Shown here in pieces: positions 1 through 10,916 of a stretch of DNA of 64,000 nucleotides. The stretch is from assembly GCF_021869535.1 (NCBI RefSeq), contig NW_026262690.1, positions 68,565,995 to 68,629,994 on the forward strand. Reading direction: 5' to 3'. The stretch's first letter is position 1. Each line of letters opens with the position of its first letter. The stretch comes from Mytilus californianus (lineage: Eukaryota > Mollusca > Bivalvia > Mytilida > Mytilidae). Made by a program: the position numbers and the translations under genes. The notes below the pieces were generated by a model. The model worked only from the letters and a program-made list of their open reading frames with translations, was not told where the DNA came from and did no database searches.

Positions 1-395
1 CAGCTTACACTGTACAAACAGTTCATCGTCCGTTGTCAAAATTGAGGTCAGCCATCAAAGGATACTATCTAGAATACAAGATGAAAGTAATAGATGACTT
101 ATTAAAAATTCTGACCTAGAAACTACAAGAAGCATCATATTTCAATCGTATTAAGTAATGTTTAACGGTCCAATCTCGATTAACTTTGATATATCTTAAA
201 CAATGAATGATTTATTATCTTATCAGATATAAAAGTAACCAGATGTTCAAATAACCTCATACATATATTAGATATAGTCTTTTCATATCTGAGTGGTTGT
301 GATTACTGATTGATGGTAATTATTTAAAAAGAGTAATATCTCAAATGAAAAAAATACGAAAACTTTCATTGTTTTGTTAACTTTACCTTTTTCAA

Positions 396-692
396 TTTGT
401 TCGTTCAGAATTGTACAGTAGTAAATTATTACTTCTTTCACATAGACCTGCCTCGTATTTGTGTGTCTTGCACAGCGCTTTTGCTTATTGTCTATCAACT
501 TAACATTTACTTATATCGTACAATTATTCCTCCGTTGAAATATATCATTCCTCTACATAGGTCGGTAATTTAAGAGCAATAATTAATACACTCGTTTTGA
601 TATGATATTCTTAATGCAATCGTATACAAACATTTAAATGCATATATAGTAGGTGTTATTAATTCATGTATGAATATCGTATTGTGAGATCT
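396..692 (+). repeat. Internal repeat R1 (about 300 bp), first copy
   Basis: The stretch beginning TTTGTTCGTTC and ending near GAGATCTATTT recurs at 1171-1471 with few changes. The repeat holds no coding frame. In the right-hand flank the first copy is mostly deleted while the second copy is kept (62220-62520). Confidence 0.85.
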
Positions 693-785
693 ATTTATCT
701 CATGGTGCACTGAAAGCAATATGTATTATTATACTTCACGTAAAAATGCAATATTTTGATTGGCTTATACGAGGGTGTTAATTTA

Positions 786-931
786 CTCTATTCTATGGTA
801 AATACTCTATTACCCTTCACGGAGACGCTTGATCAAGTGTGCGCTTTATTTAATACGACTCTATCCTATGGCAAATACTCTATTACCCTTCACGGAGACG
901 CTTGATCAAGTGTGCGCTTTATTAAATACGG
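786..931 (+). repeat. Two tandem copies of a 73-bp unit
   Basis: The unit starts CTCTATTCTATGG and runs to the AATACGA/AATACGG end. The second copy starts at 859. The same pair is present in the right flank near 61835-61980. Confidence 0.85.
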
Positions 932-1020
932 ATGGTTGTTATGTACAAGACGTCATAGTTTTTTACTTTGAATTTGAAATTTAATCGACAGTAATAACAG
1001 AACATTCAGTATAATAAATT

Positions 1021-1154
1021 GAATAACACATATCTGAGAGGGTGATAGAGCAGATTGTTACCCCTCGAAAAGACATTGTCAACCTTCGCCTCAGTTGACA
1101 ATGTTTTCTCGAGGTAACAATCTGCTCTATCACCCTCTCAACTATATGTTATTT
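1021..1154. repeat. Long fold-back (hairpin) repeat
   Basis: The left arm starts AATAACACATAT then GAGAGGGTGATAGAGC and is followed, after a short loop near 1084-1092, by its reverse complement ending CACCCTCTC then ATATGTTATT. Arms are about 60 bp with few mismatches. The right flank has the same structure at 62067-62205. It resembles a fold-back or MITE-like insertion; no transposase is nearby. Confidence 0.85.
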
Positions 1155-1170
1155 ATATATTAATAATCGA

Positions 1171-1471
1171 TTTGTTCGTTCCGAATTGTACAGTAGTAAA
1201 TTATTGCTTTTTTCACATAGACCTGCCTCGTATTTGTGTGTCTTGCACAGCGCTTTTGCTTATTGTCTATCAAATTAACATTTGCTTATATCGTACAATT
1301 ATTCCTCCGTTGAAATATACCATTCCTCTACATAGGTCGGTAATTTAAGAGCAATAATTAATACACTCGTTTTGATATGATATTCTTAGTGCAATCGTAT
1401 ACAAACATTTAAATGCATATATAGAAGGTGTTAATAATTCATGTATGCATATCGTATTGTGAGATCTATTT
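1171..1471 (+). repeat. Internal repeat R1, second copy
   Basis: Second copy of the 396-692 repeat. It directly follows the long hairpin and is followed by a shorter hairpin, so hairpin and R1 units alternate. Confidence 0.85.
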
Positions 1472-1521
1472 GAAAAGACATTGTCAACCTTGGCTTCGCC
1501 TCAGTTGACAATGTTTTCTCG
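1472..1521. repeat. Short hairpin related to the 1021-1154 fold-back
   Basis: It contains only the inner stem of the larger hairpin (GAAAAGACATTGTCAAC against GTTGACAATGTTTTC, with GGCTTCGCC in the loop), followed by one outer arm only (to about 1553). The right flank has the same at 62521-62570. Confidence 0.75.
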
Positions 1522-2394
1522 GGGTAACAATCTGCTCTATCACCCTCTCAGCTATGTGCTATTTATATATTAATAATCGAAATCGTGTGTTTCAAATATA
1601 CACCAAGATACCATGGTTAATACAAAATGATAGCTTTAAATAAGAACGAGAGATATGCTTACATTCAATTCAATTATATAAACAAGTTGCTTTCTTTAAA
1701 ATAGGAAAGCAACACGTGAACCCGAACCCGCCGCCTGGTCATAAAAAAATTGTTGCTTATTTGTTTTGCTTTTGATTTGACATAATTGACTGTGAATAGA
1801 ATAAGATAATGATGATGTTAAAACCTTAATTGAAAATATATAATTGTGTGTAAATTCTTGCACAAGTCAATTAATGTTGGATTTTAGTTGTGAATAGAAA
1901 AGTGTATATATACAGCTACTATTTGAATTTACCTTTTTAAGCTAGACTATTTTATTTATTACTTGGATTGAGTGTACATCATTTTTTTCTTAATGCTTTT
2001 GCATATTCCAGTTTCTAAAAACCGGATGTGTAACGCAAATTGCACAAACCAATCGCAATATAAATTTAAGCACTCAGTTTACTTCATAATCTAGATGCAT
2101 TTATCTATCAACTTCCATGTGAAGAGACCGTTTGGCATGCAACTTATAAGAAGGTTTCGTATATTTTTCTTGAGAGTAACACACCAGCTTCATTGGGACC
2201 TCTTATTTACTGACAATTATTTTGGTCTCTTAAAACATCTCAAATTTAAAGGATTTCCTGAAGTTACTTAAATCAATCCAAATATTTTACAGGAAAATTT
2301 GGTTTTGAAGAATATCTTATTTTCAGAAGTTGTATGAATACCTGAACATACTCTCAAAAGAAACCAATTTATATAAAAAGATATGTAGATATAT

Positions 2395-2545
2395 AAAAAA
2401 AACAGGATGAAAATGTTGTACGCCAGACGCGAGTTCGGTCTTCAAAAGACTCATCAGTGACGCGAGAAATAACAAAGTTAAAAAGGCCAAATAAAGAACG
2501 AAGTTGAAAGGCATTGAGGACCCAAAATTTCGAAACAAAGGTTTT
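2395..2545 (+). repeat. Interspersed repeat F2 (mussel-type)
   Basis: The segment with GTACGCCAGACGCGAG, then AAAGACTCATCAGTGACGC and CATTGAGGACCCAAAATTTC is a short interspersed repeat that also occurs at 4225-4345, at 63455-63610, and on the other strand at 59850-59935. I recognise it as common in mussel DNA but cannot assign a transposon class. Confidence 0.6.
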
Positions 2546-2949
2546 GTCGAATACATCTAAGGTAATCTATTCCTGGGGTAGAAATCCTTAGCATTTCGAA
2601 AATGTCGGAGTTTATAAAAGGACAGTCACTCAAAAAAGAAAAAGAAAAGAGAAACAGCTAGAGGTCAGAATACCTTAATGATGACCATGCTTGAAAGTCA
2701 CATGTCAAACTTTTACTGCCGTGTCCTGAAGTTAGATAAGAAATGCGAAAATTCACATTCGCGAGTGAAATTAATATTTATGTATGCACGTGGTTTTCTT
2801 GCGCAAGATATAGTAAATAGAAAGCATACGCACTGATACTCTGGGTAAGAATACACATTTGCATTATCACATATATTAATCTAGGCTCAAATCGAATGTT
2901 TAATATTTGAATTCGGATGTCAAACTACCTACCTCAAGTGTTTTGATTC

Positions 2950-4094
2950 CGGATTCATTGTCCTTTAATCCGGAATTTGGGTGAACGCAAACCGATAGTG
3001 TTTCGTGTGAAAAGGGTGATATATAATGTAAATAAATCAAGACGTTTGTATGTGTAGGATAGCTGGTAACATGTAACACAATGAATAGAATTTTCAAAAT
3101 CGTACCATATTGCAAGGATTTAGATGCTATAAGGTTGAACTATTAAAAACAAAAACAAAAAAGAATTGAAACTTAATCAACATACATTCCTGTTAATGAA
3201 TCTTTTCCGAAAATTAAGAATATAATAACAATAAACACAAACTATTTAATGATGGACATTTTATTTATCAAATCAATCTCTTCTTAAAGTCTTGTTTTCA
3301 TCTATATGAATATATTGCTATACAAAATTTAAGCAGAGACTTATAAAACAATACTAAAACAGTATAAAATAATTAACGTAGTAATAAAAAAAAATAAGAT
3401 TATTGTAAAATATTAATTACGTTTTTTTGTGAGATGCAAGGATCTTAAATCAAGGTGAATTGAAACCATGTAAGTATTTTTTCATTCACTACCGTTTAAA
3501 ATTTAGCTACCTAATTATTTGTACGCATCCCTGCTCATTGGTGCTAATATGTTGCATATAATTTCCATAAATGTATTCACTGTTTAAACCTGTGGGACAT
3601 AATACATGTATAACATTTTTAATTATATTTTATTAAGGATAAATTTAGTCTCGGTTTAAACTTGATAATTTTAATGAATATTCTCTTGGTCTGGTACTAT
3701 CTATTAATGAAATTATTTATTTTTGACAGAAAAATCCTTTTGTTTAAATATCTTTCTGCTTTCCATTCACTGTGTTTCCGACCTATGATAAATGTTTATA
3801 GCAGAACTATCGTTTTGATAATTTTCCTCATGCTTTACGACATTTTCCCAGACTATGATTGAAATATAAGATATCACGTTGTAAATTCTGGGACATTATA
3901 TATAAATAAACTCTTCCCAGTTTTATTGTCATAATGCACAATAGCACGCTGTATTAAATACTACATACACAACGAGTACAGGGACCGTCTCAAAACATGA
4001 ATTATATAATTGCTTTATTATCATACTTGATATTTAATAAACATTCGCATCATCAAAAACTCAATTAATCCTTAAAGTTATCATTCTATATATA
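2950..4094. other. AT-rich intergenic DNA, nothing recognised
   Basis: No credible gene, inverted repeat or tandem array was seen. Open frames here are short and AT-driven. Confidence 0.5.
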
Positions 4095-4345
4095 AAGGCA
4101 ACAGTAGTATACCGCTGTTCAAAAGTCATAAATCGATCAAGAGAAAACAAATCCGGGTTACAAACTAAAACCGAGGGAAACACATCAACTATAAGAGGAT
4201 AAACTATATAAACCTAATACAATGAACTCATCATAGATACCAGGGTTAAAATTTTGTACACCGGATGCCCGTTTCGTCTACAAAAGACTCATCAGTGATG
4301 CTCGAATAAAAAAAATCAAAAGGTCAAATAAAAAACAAAGTTTAA
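4095..4345 (-). repeat. Fragments of interspersed repeats F1 and F2
   Basis: Bases 4095-4200 are the reverse complement of the 31925-32150 repeat (shared blocks around GCAACAGTAGTATACCGCTG and CCGGGTTACAAACTAAAAC). Bases 4225-4345 carry the F2 motif AAAGACTCATCAGTGATGC. Both are truncated. Confidence 0.6.
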
Positions 4346-5429
4346 GAGTAATTAACTTATTATTGATAGTATCTTTGAATCATACTTCATAACCAACACT
4401 TGGTGTTGGCTACTTATCAATAAAATTATGGCAAGCTTTGCATGGTGAACCCTGTGTGACGGACAGGCATGCCTTAATTGTATTGAATCTATATATGCAA
4501 AATATCTTTAAAAAAATTCATACAGTTTTTGAACAAAAAATAAATTATACAGTTTAAGTGGTCATAGAACAAATAAAAGTATTCCAATTTAGGACAACGA
4601 ACATTACCAGACTGACACCGCAGACCATATGGCATTATCCAGCACTGTTATCCTCTTAAATGGGAATCTTTTAACATAATGCTAACCCAAACACCACAAC
4701 CACCGCCTTTTGCTAGACTTGCAACTTCAGACACAGGGAGGATCATAATGGCTCATTATTTAAATTAAAAATTATAGCTAAGCAAAATAAATATTGTATA
4801 TGTTGAAGAAACTTGGTTAACAGTACTGAGAAAACTATTACTACATAAGTGCATATATTTTTATGTAGAATATACAATTCTTTATATTTATATAATGTTT
4901 TATATATATTTAATATATATTTATATTATCATTAGTACTTGTTTTGTACGAGAAAAGGTGATGTGTGTTGGGGTCCCTCATGTGCCAATTATTGAACAAT
5001 TCTTATTCAATTGATTTATTTTGGCATTATTTGTCTTCTTGTTATTATGTTTTTTTAATCAAATGTTCAACTCGAACTCCAATAGTAAGGAACACTTCGG
5101 CAATCAGAAGCCGCGAATCAAAGACATGACAAGCATTGACCAAAAAGGTGAAAAAAATGTTATGTCAAAACATATAGAGAACACATAAATTCGGACACCA
5201 AAAGAAACCCCTACAAAAGCAATGGATATTATATGATCTACTTAGAGCGTAAGTCAATCAATCCTATCCTTAATGAAAGTTTATCCAGCAAACAGTTTAA
5301 ACGAACTAAATTCTTCTATGTATGTTATTTTAGTGTTACTGAAGCATTACGAAAACGCGGTTCGTCACGTGACATAGTGTGTTTTGATGGGAAAAAAATA
5401 TTAGGCTATGACAAAACAGAAAGAATTAG
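4346..5429. other. Intergenic DNA, nothing recognised
   Basis: AT-rich with a TATATTTA-rich patch near 4860-4930. A 72-codon open frame at 5233-5451 has no family resemblance that I can name and I do not call it a gene. Confidence 0.4.
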
Positions 5430-5530
5430 AAACATAAATCAATTGCTTTAAAAAGCAATTGTAAACGGTCTTTCCCCCTTCTGAAACATGCTTGATTGAT
5501 ATATGTGTGTTTGTTTGTTTGTTTGTTTCT
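5430..5530 (+). repeat. Perfect palindrome plus TTTG microsatellite
   Basis: CAATTGCTTT and AAAGCAATTG form a perfect inverted repeat with a two-base spacer, followed by AAACGGTC and a short TTTG run. A closely similar palindrome plus flank recurs at 6150-6200 in the same orientation. Confidence 0.65.
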
Positions 5531-6149
5531 TTCTTTCTTTAAAGTTCCATATTGGTGTGTTGGTTAAGTTTCTATATTTAGTTTGGAAAGTTTTTATTCT
5601 ATTTCAGGGTCCGCGCGCGTCTTTGTCTCTCGCCAGGTTGTGGCGTCACGTGACGAGGCTTTATATTAGCGAAAACTTAGTATTTTTATTTCGTTTTAGG
5701 TGGGGACGTTAAACAGACAACATGTATAGCGACGGAATTTACACAATGTATTTCTTTTGTCATTGTAGGTAATTGACGTTTCGATCACAGTTCACGAGCA
5801 GTGTATGCTTTGGAATTAATTGATCCTGTGTAACTTTAAAACACGTTTATCGATTATTTTCGTGTAATGTACATTTTTTAGCAGCAGTTTGTAACACAGA
5901 TTTGTATTCTAATCTAGGAGCAGACATTTTATTGTAGGATTTCCCTGAGATTTACGGAGCTAGCAAGTGATTTTTACGGCATTGCAATTTCTTTTCTCTA
6001 CGGAAATTCTTTGAAGGTAGCTGCACCACGTTGTTCTATGAAGATGTAATACATGTATACCCTGCTGACTGCAAATTTTGAGATCAATTGGACATGTAGT
6101 TTCAGAGTTGATCAGATAACAAGCATGTGGATTTTTTTTTACAATAATA

Positions 6150-6452
6150 TAAATCAATTGTTTTAAAAACAATTGTTAACGGTATTTTCCCCTCCGATCC
6201 ATAATTGATTAATTGATTTGTTTATTGATTGATTGATTGGTTGGTTGGTTGGTTGGTCGGTCGGTCGGTTGATTGATTGATTATTTGGTTGGATGGTTTT
6301 TTGGTTATTTAAACACGTGGGATAGGGTCTCTTGAAACAGCGAAAAAGAAACAAATGAGATCTTGGACCGCGTATTAAACACAAGAGACGGAAACATGCA
6401 TGCAATGATTGATTGATTGATTGGTTGATTGGTTGGTTGGTTGGTTGGTTGG

Positions 6453-6498
<46 letters not shown>

Positions 6499-6670
6499 AA
6501 ACACGTAGGATAGGGTCACTTGACACAAGCGAAAAAGAAAAAAAGGAGATCTTGGACCCCGTATTAAACACATGAGACGGAAACATACATGCAATGATTG
6601 ATTGATTGATTGGCTGGCTGGTTGGTTGATTGGTTGATTGGTTGGTTGGTTTGTTAGTTGAGTAAACACA
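6150..6670 (+). repeat. Compound GATT/GGTT microsatellite with embedded 190-bp repeat
   Basis: After a second palindrome (CAATTGTTTT/AAAACAATTG) come long GATT and GGTT runs (6200-6300, 6405-6500, 6595-6660). Two copies of a roughly 100-bp non-repetitive block, starting AAACACGTGGGATAGGG and AAACACGTAGGATAGGG, sit between the runs about 190 bp apart. The open frames across it come from the simple repeat and are not genes. Confidence 0.8.
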
Positions 6671-6736
6671 TGGAAACGAGCCACTAGGATCATGCAAAAA
6701 CGGAATTTAAAGCCTAGATACTATATCTTAACACAT

Positions 6737-7636
6737 GGGATCTATCTTTTGAGAGATCCCCCAACAAGTAGTGAGGTCAAAGGTCAATGTCAACCTACAA
6801 AAGCATTAAAACACACATAAAACTCTTTAAATAGTGCCAAAAACACATAATTTGCCTCTTTGTCCATGACCTTGACCTTTGACCTTGTAACCTTGGTCAA
6901 GGTCATTGGTCGACAATGTTATTGCAAAAGACCCTATGGGTCTAGGACCTTTTGTTTAAGAGTTTTGCCTAATAATGTCTTTTTATAAACCATCAATGGG
7001 GTTATGTCCCTTACACAATGGTAAAACCAATACAGTCATAATGTAACAAAGTTGCCCCTTGAAGTATCAAACATTTTTCACTATTTAAATTTTTTGTATT
7101 TATAACCAGTCAAGAATTATAGGGAAATCAAAGACATATAAAAATCTAAAATATGACCTTGACCATTGGCCTTGACCTCATTTTCATTTTTATGGACCAA
7201 GGATTTCAAATCAAAAGACCCTAGGCCTCTATCACTTATGGTTTTCCAATTACAAATACATTTCACATATATCAAATACAAAAGGGGAAATAACTCTCAT
7301 ATGGAGTCTTCGTAAAGCTTCGGTCAAAATAAAACCTAACATTCTGAGGATATAACGAGCAATTTGGATAAATAAATTTGTCGCTTTCTCTTACGGTTAC
7401 GGAGGAGATCTCATAACAAGAAAAACAGTGTTTTGAGAGATAACTCTTACAAAGAAAAGTGTTCGGTTATACAGGGTCAGTTTCAAAAGCGTATAGACTG
7501 TATGATATCCTATACAAAAAAACTTAGCGACATCTTTTGAAACAAAAATACAGCGCAAGAAAAAAATTAGGCGGAAGAAAAAAAAAATAATCAGAAGAAA
7601 ACCAATAGGTCTTTCCACGGAAAAGTGGAAAGACCT
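6737..7636 (-). mobile_element. Hairpin-ended non-autonomous repeat element
   Basis: The right end is a perfect 12-bp hairpin (AGGTCTTTCCAC, 6-base loop, reverse complement) at 7607-7636. The left end has GGGATCT/AGATCCC at 6737-6760. The interior has several GACCTTGACC/AGGTCA motifs and a segment with TCTCTTACGGTTACGGAGG that I recognise as common in mussel repeats. No coding capacity. One reading is a Helitron/Helentron-derived element with its terminal hairpin on the right; exact ends and orientation are inferred. Confidence 0.55.
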
Positions 7637-8101
7637 AATAAATGACAAATGAAAATAATTTATTTTTATATCATAATCATGTAATAATAATGTTTCTTGT
7701 CACAATCTGGCACAGATACATGTATGATAATAAATGTATATATGCTCGATACACAATAATATTGAAGTTTTCTTGCGTGAGTATCACCCAAATACAGAAT
7801 TTTAATGAAGTCATTTTTATAAGCTTATGATAGGATTTAATTTCTCATTACTTTCATTCGATCTCGCTCGTTTGACTCCGCGAAACAAATGCCTTGATGG
7901 CAGTACTGTCTTTTTAATCTTTTATTCCTCTCTGATAGAAATGTTTTAGAATTTCATCACCCACACGAAACTTGTATCTTTTATGGTAGCATCAAGCATT
8001 CCTTGGCCTATTTGAACTTTCTTTCAAAGATGTAGACAAGTGCAGGATTATGCTAAACTATCTACTTTGATTGATTAACTTTTTGTTGTACTAGTAGATG
8101 T
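7637..8101. other. Intergenic DNA, nothing recognised
   Basis: No credible gene, array or structured repeat was seen between the two mobile elements. Confidence 0.45.
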
Positions 8102-8684
8102 AAAGGAGTAGGCCCAGTAAGACCCCTTTTTGGCCCCAAAATATAGCAGTTTTACAAAATTGTTAAAATGTAAATTTTTAGCTATTTATTGGAAAGAAGA
8201 CTACTTCTGTTACATAAATATGGGCTGTTTTTGACAATACAATGCACATGTATCGGATACTAGCATCATTAAGTCATGCTAAATTACTGAAATCTTCGAA
8301 ATTTTAGCATTTTGGTTAATTTTTAGACGGTTTCCGTCTGAAATGGAAGTGACTGCATTTGTGTTCATTCTTAATATCTAAATGTAAGTTGTATTTGATG
8401 ATAATACATAACATATATAAAGGTTGAGAATGAACATGGATGCGGCCACTTTCATTTTTGACAAAAACCATCTGAAAAGTGACATATTATGGCATATTTG
8501 ATACATTTTTCATATTAAACTTGAATTTGAGCGTCTTTAATGACTAAATCAGTTCAAATCTTTCACATACACTAATTGAATCGACTGAAGTAGACACTTA
8601 AGTGTTTAAAAAGTGTCCAAAATCTTTCATCAGATGAACCTGAATTGTGAGGCCAAAATCGGCCCTTACCGGACCTACTCCTTT
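8102..8684. mobile_element. Fold-back MITE (583 bp)
   Basis: The two ends are inverted copies beginning AAAGGAGTAGG; the match continues, with mismatches, for about 36 bp through GTAAG and TTTTGGCC. An inner inverted pair (about 8327-8375 against 8424-8472) makes the element largely self-complementary. I see no clear target-site duplication. No transposase frame, so it is non-autonomous; the superfamily is unknown. Confidence 0.8.
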
Positions 8685-9225
8685 GAAAATAACGTAGTAT
8701 TTTCCTTTTTTCTATGGTTTATATTTTTTTATGTAGCCTTGATCATTTTAATCAAATTTGCCTTTGATAATACTATCTATCATGAAAAATTGATTAACAA
8801 AGTTCGTGATTTGAAAAACGTTGAAATTGTTCCTTAATTGTTTAAACCATATAAAACGCAAATAAACTTTAAAATATAAAATATTCTAACGAATATCAGA
8901 ATTGATATCATTTTTATATCGATAAGGTATATAAAGACAAAAATCCATATTCCATGGTTTTATCAGTTTTTCTTAGACTTGTGTCTTTTTATACATCTTT
9001 TGTATCTTATTATTGTTTTTGACTATTTTAGAAAATTTCAAACAATAACGATGATTCAATGAAGTATCATATTGTATCCCAAACAGGTCTTGCATAACTT
9101 ATGTCCTAGTTTTAAGATTTAGTAGAAAAAACATATTTAAATGGTTTTTAGAAAAGTAACCATTTTAATACTGATTTGTCTCTTATATCACTTAAAGTTT
9201 CCTTCCAATTTTAGGGTTTTATGTT
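8685..9225 (+). other. Upstream region of MCT locus A
   Basis: AT-rich. A pyrimidine-rich stretch ending in TTTTAG at about 9214 lies just before the ATG, consistent with a 5'UTR intron acceptor. Locus B has a comparable TTGTTGTAG just upstream of its ATG. No promoter motif can be assigned. Confidence 0.35.
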
Positions 9226-9439
9226 ATGAATTCTAAATACAACGTAGAGAAGGACAAAGATTTAGATCAAGGATGGGCTTGGGTAATTATGGTAGCAGCT
9301 TTTGTTGCTGGTATCATAACAGGGATACTGATATACGGAGCTGGTATTGTCCATGTTGCGCTACTCCAGAGGTTTGAGGAAGACAATGCTTACACATCAC
9401 TGATTGGTTCTGTATATACTAGTCTCATGTCTCTCATCG
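9226..9439 (+). CDS. MCT-like locus A exon 1 (intact)
   Basis: Encodes 71 residues beginning MNSKYNVEKDKDLDQGWAW: a short cytoplasmic N-terminus, the TM1 signature, and the start of TM2 (SLMSLIG). The ATG is chosen because locus B aligns from the same residue and an acceptor-like TTTTAG lies just upstream. The exon ends G|GTACAT in phase 1, with exactly the length (214 nt) of exon 1 in loci B and C. The reading frame is undamaged. The next recognisable coding sequence starts only 72 bases later and belongs to the middle of exon 3, so exon 2 and the front of exon 3 are missing. Confidence 0.85.
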
Positions 9440-9511
9440 GTACATAGTCAATTACCAATATTAAAGTTAATCATTTACAAATATGCATATGCATGTGAGC
9501 TTCCATTGAAG

Positions 9512-10192
9512 CTCCACTAATACAAGCATTACTTAATCAGTACGGACTTCCGGGTACTTTTCTTGTACTCGGTGCACTGGCCAGCAATCATATAGTAATA
9601 GGAATATTGATACGTCCGTCCACTCTTGAAAACAAACACAAAAAGGATTTAAGCAGGAAAAGTGATATGAATATGTTGACTTCACAGAGCTATAACAATA
9701 TTTCATACACCTTAAAAAATCTCCTTCATTTTGATATATTATCGAATAAAGCGTTTATGTTTTGCAGTCTTCAATATTTACTTTGGAATATTCCATTCTC
9801 TATATTGCTTTTACACTTTACAAATTATGCAGTTTTGCTAGGCTCCACCAAAGAAAATGCCGCCTTACTAATAACATACATTGGAATAAATTCGGTCTTT
9901 GGGAGAATCATAACAGGGCTTTCAGTTGGCCATAATGGTCTAGGTCCAGTTATGCTTGATTTAGGATTTACTGGAATTATAGGGATGGTAACGCTACTTT
10001 TTCCTCTATATTCCGGTACATTTCAAGGACAGATAATTTACACTTTTATATATGGTCTCTATTCTGGTGGTTTGTCAACACTGACAAACCCACTTTGCAT
10101 GGAATTGATTGGTGTATCAAAGGTGTCCAGTGGTGTTGGAACAATGTATTTCATTGGTGGAGTTGGATATATTGTAGGGCCTCCAATAGCAG
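9512..10192 (+). CDS. MCT-like locus A, partial exon 3 (first copy)
   Basis: Open frame from PLIQALLNQYGLPGTF through the loop PSTLENKHKKDL, TM7-TM11 and YFIGGVGYIVGPPIAG, ending at a strong donor (G|GTAAGT, phase 1). It lacks the exon 3 front that holds TM4-5. An AG at 9510-9511 would splice exon 1 to this block in frame with a 72-nt intron, so a shortened transporter frame is possible on paper. This copy is the most diverged of the three plus-strand versions (SRKSDMNMLTSQS against KRKRDMDMLTSKS). Real or chance splice use is unknown. Confidence 0.75.
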
Positions 10193-10916
10193 GTAAGTAA
10201 TACAGTAAATTTTTTAAGAGAATCTTATTTCTAAAAGGACAGATTCCTTCGCTGGAGGCCTAGTAGTTCGTAATGAAATCTATAAATGTTATGAGATTTT
10301 GTGAAATTGGAAATTTGTTTTTATCTTGCTGGTTTGTTTTGTGTTAGACGTGCTTTTAGGTTCCGTATTCGCATAGCTAAACGTGGTATTGATTGAAGTT
10401 TATAATAATATCATTCTTATTAAAGGGGCATTAACTTGTCAAATTCACCTTCACCGATTTGACTCAAATTCTCATATTTAATTTATAACAAACTAAAACG
10501 TATATCCAAATTATAAAAAGTCGAAAATAAATAATTAACAATGCATGGTCTTGATAATATGCATCAGCATTTCGTGTGTATTTTAAGCTAACGTGTGATG
10601 ATTGGGCAAGTTCATGCCAACGTTTAAAAAAATGAATAAATACGTTTTGTACATTTTGAATTTTGTTTACGATTACATTTTGATAATGGCGTATTTTGGA
10701 ATTTTGGACATTCAAAAATGCATAGGAAGTGCTTTTGCCAATAAAATTTACAAAGTAAGATGAAACTAACAAATGCGAGAACAATCTTTACAATCTAAAT
10801 CATATCTGTTTCAGTTTGAGCCAAGTATTTTCTTGAAAAATCAGCAACTTTATTTCTCTATTATATATATATATATATTGTTTTGTCCCCATAATGACAC
10901 CCTTCACTTTTTTCAG
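10193..10916 (+). other. Junction of copy 1 and intron 2 of copy 2
   Basis: From about 10580 the sequence matches intron 2 of locus B (blocks around GATTGGGCAAGTTCATGCCA and ATATCTGTTTCAGTTTGAG). No exon 2 remnant was found between 10193 and 10580. A short TA run is at 10861-10878. Confidence 0.6.

Larger units (their letters stand above)
1..2949 (+). repeat. Left copy of a long direct repeat (partner 61206-64000)
   Basis: This block is repeated in the same orientation at the right end of the window with only scattered substitutions and a few indels. Base 1 pairs with 61206 and base 2949 with 64000. The right copy lacks bases 448-641 and has about 31 extra bases near 61220 that include an inverted CATAGAT/ATCTATG pair. 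Both copies contain the same internal hairpins, 73-bp tandem unit and F2-type repeat. No credible gene was found in it. It may be a segmental duplication or duplicated haplotypes. Confidence 0.93.

Noticed and set aside
6163..6693. 176-codon minus-strand frame rich in NQPTNQSIN
   Set aside because: Translation of GATT/GGTT microsatellites and the embedded repeat.
8613..8837. 74-codon frame with a hydrophobic stretch
   Set aside because: Its first third lies in the MITE and the rest is AT-rich with no family likeness.
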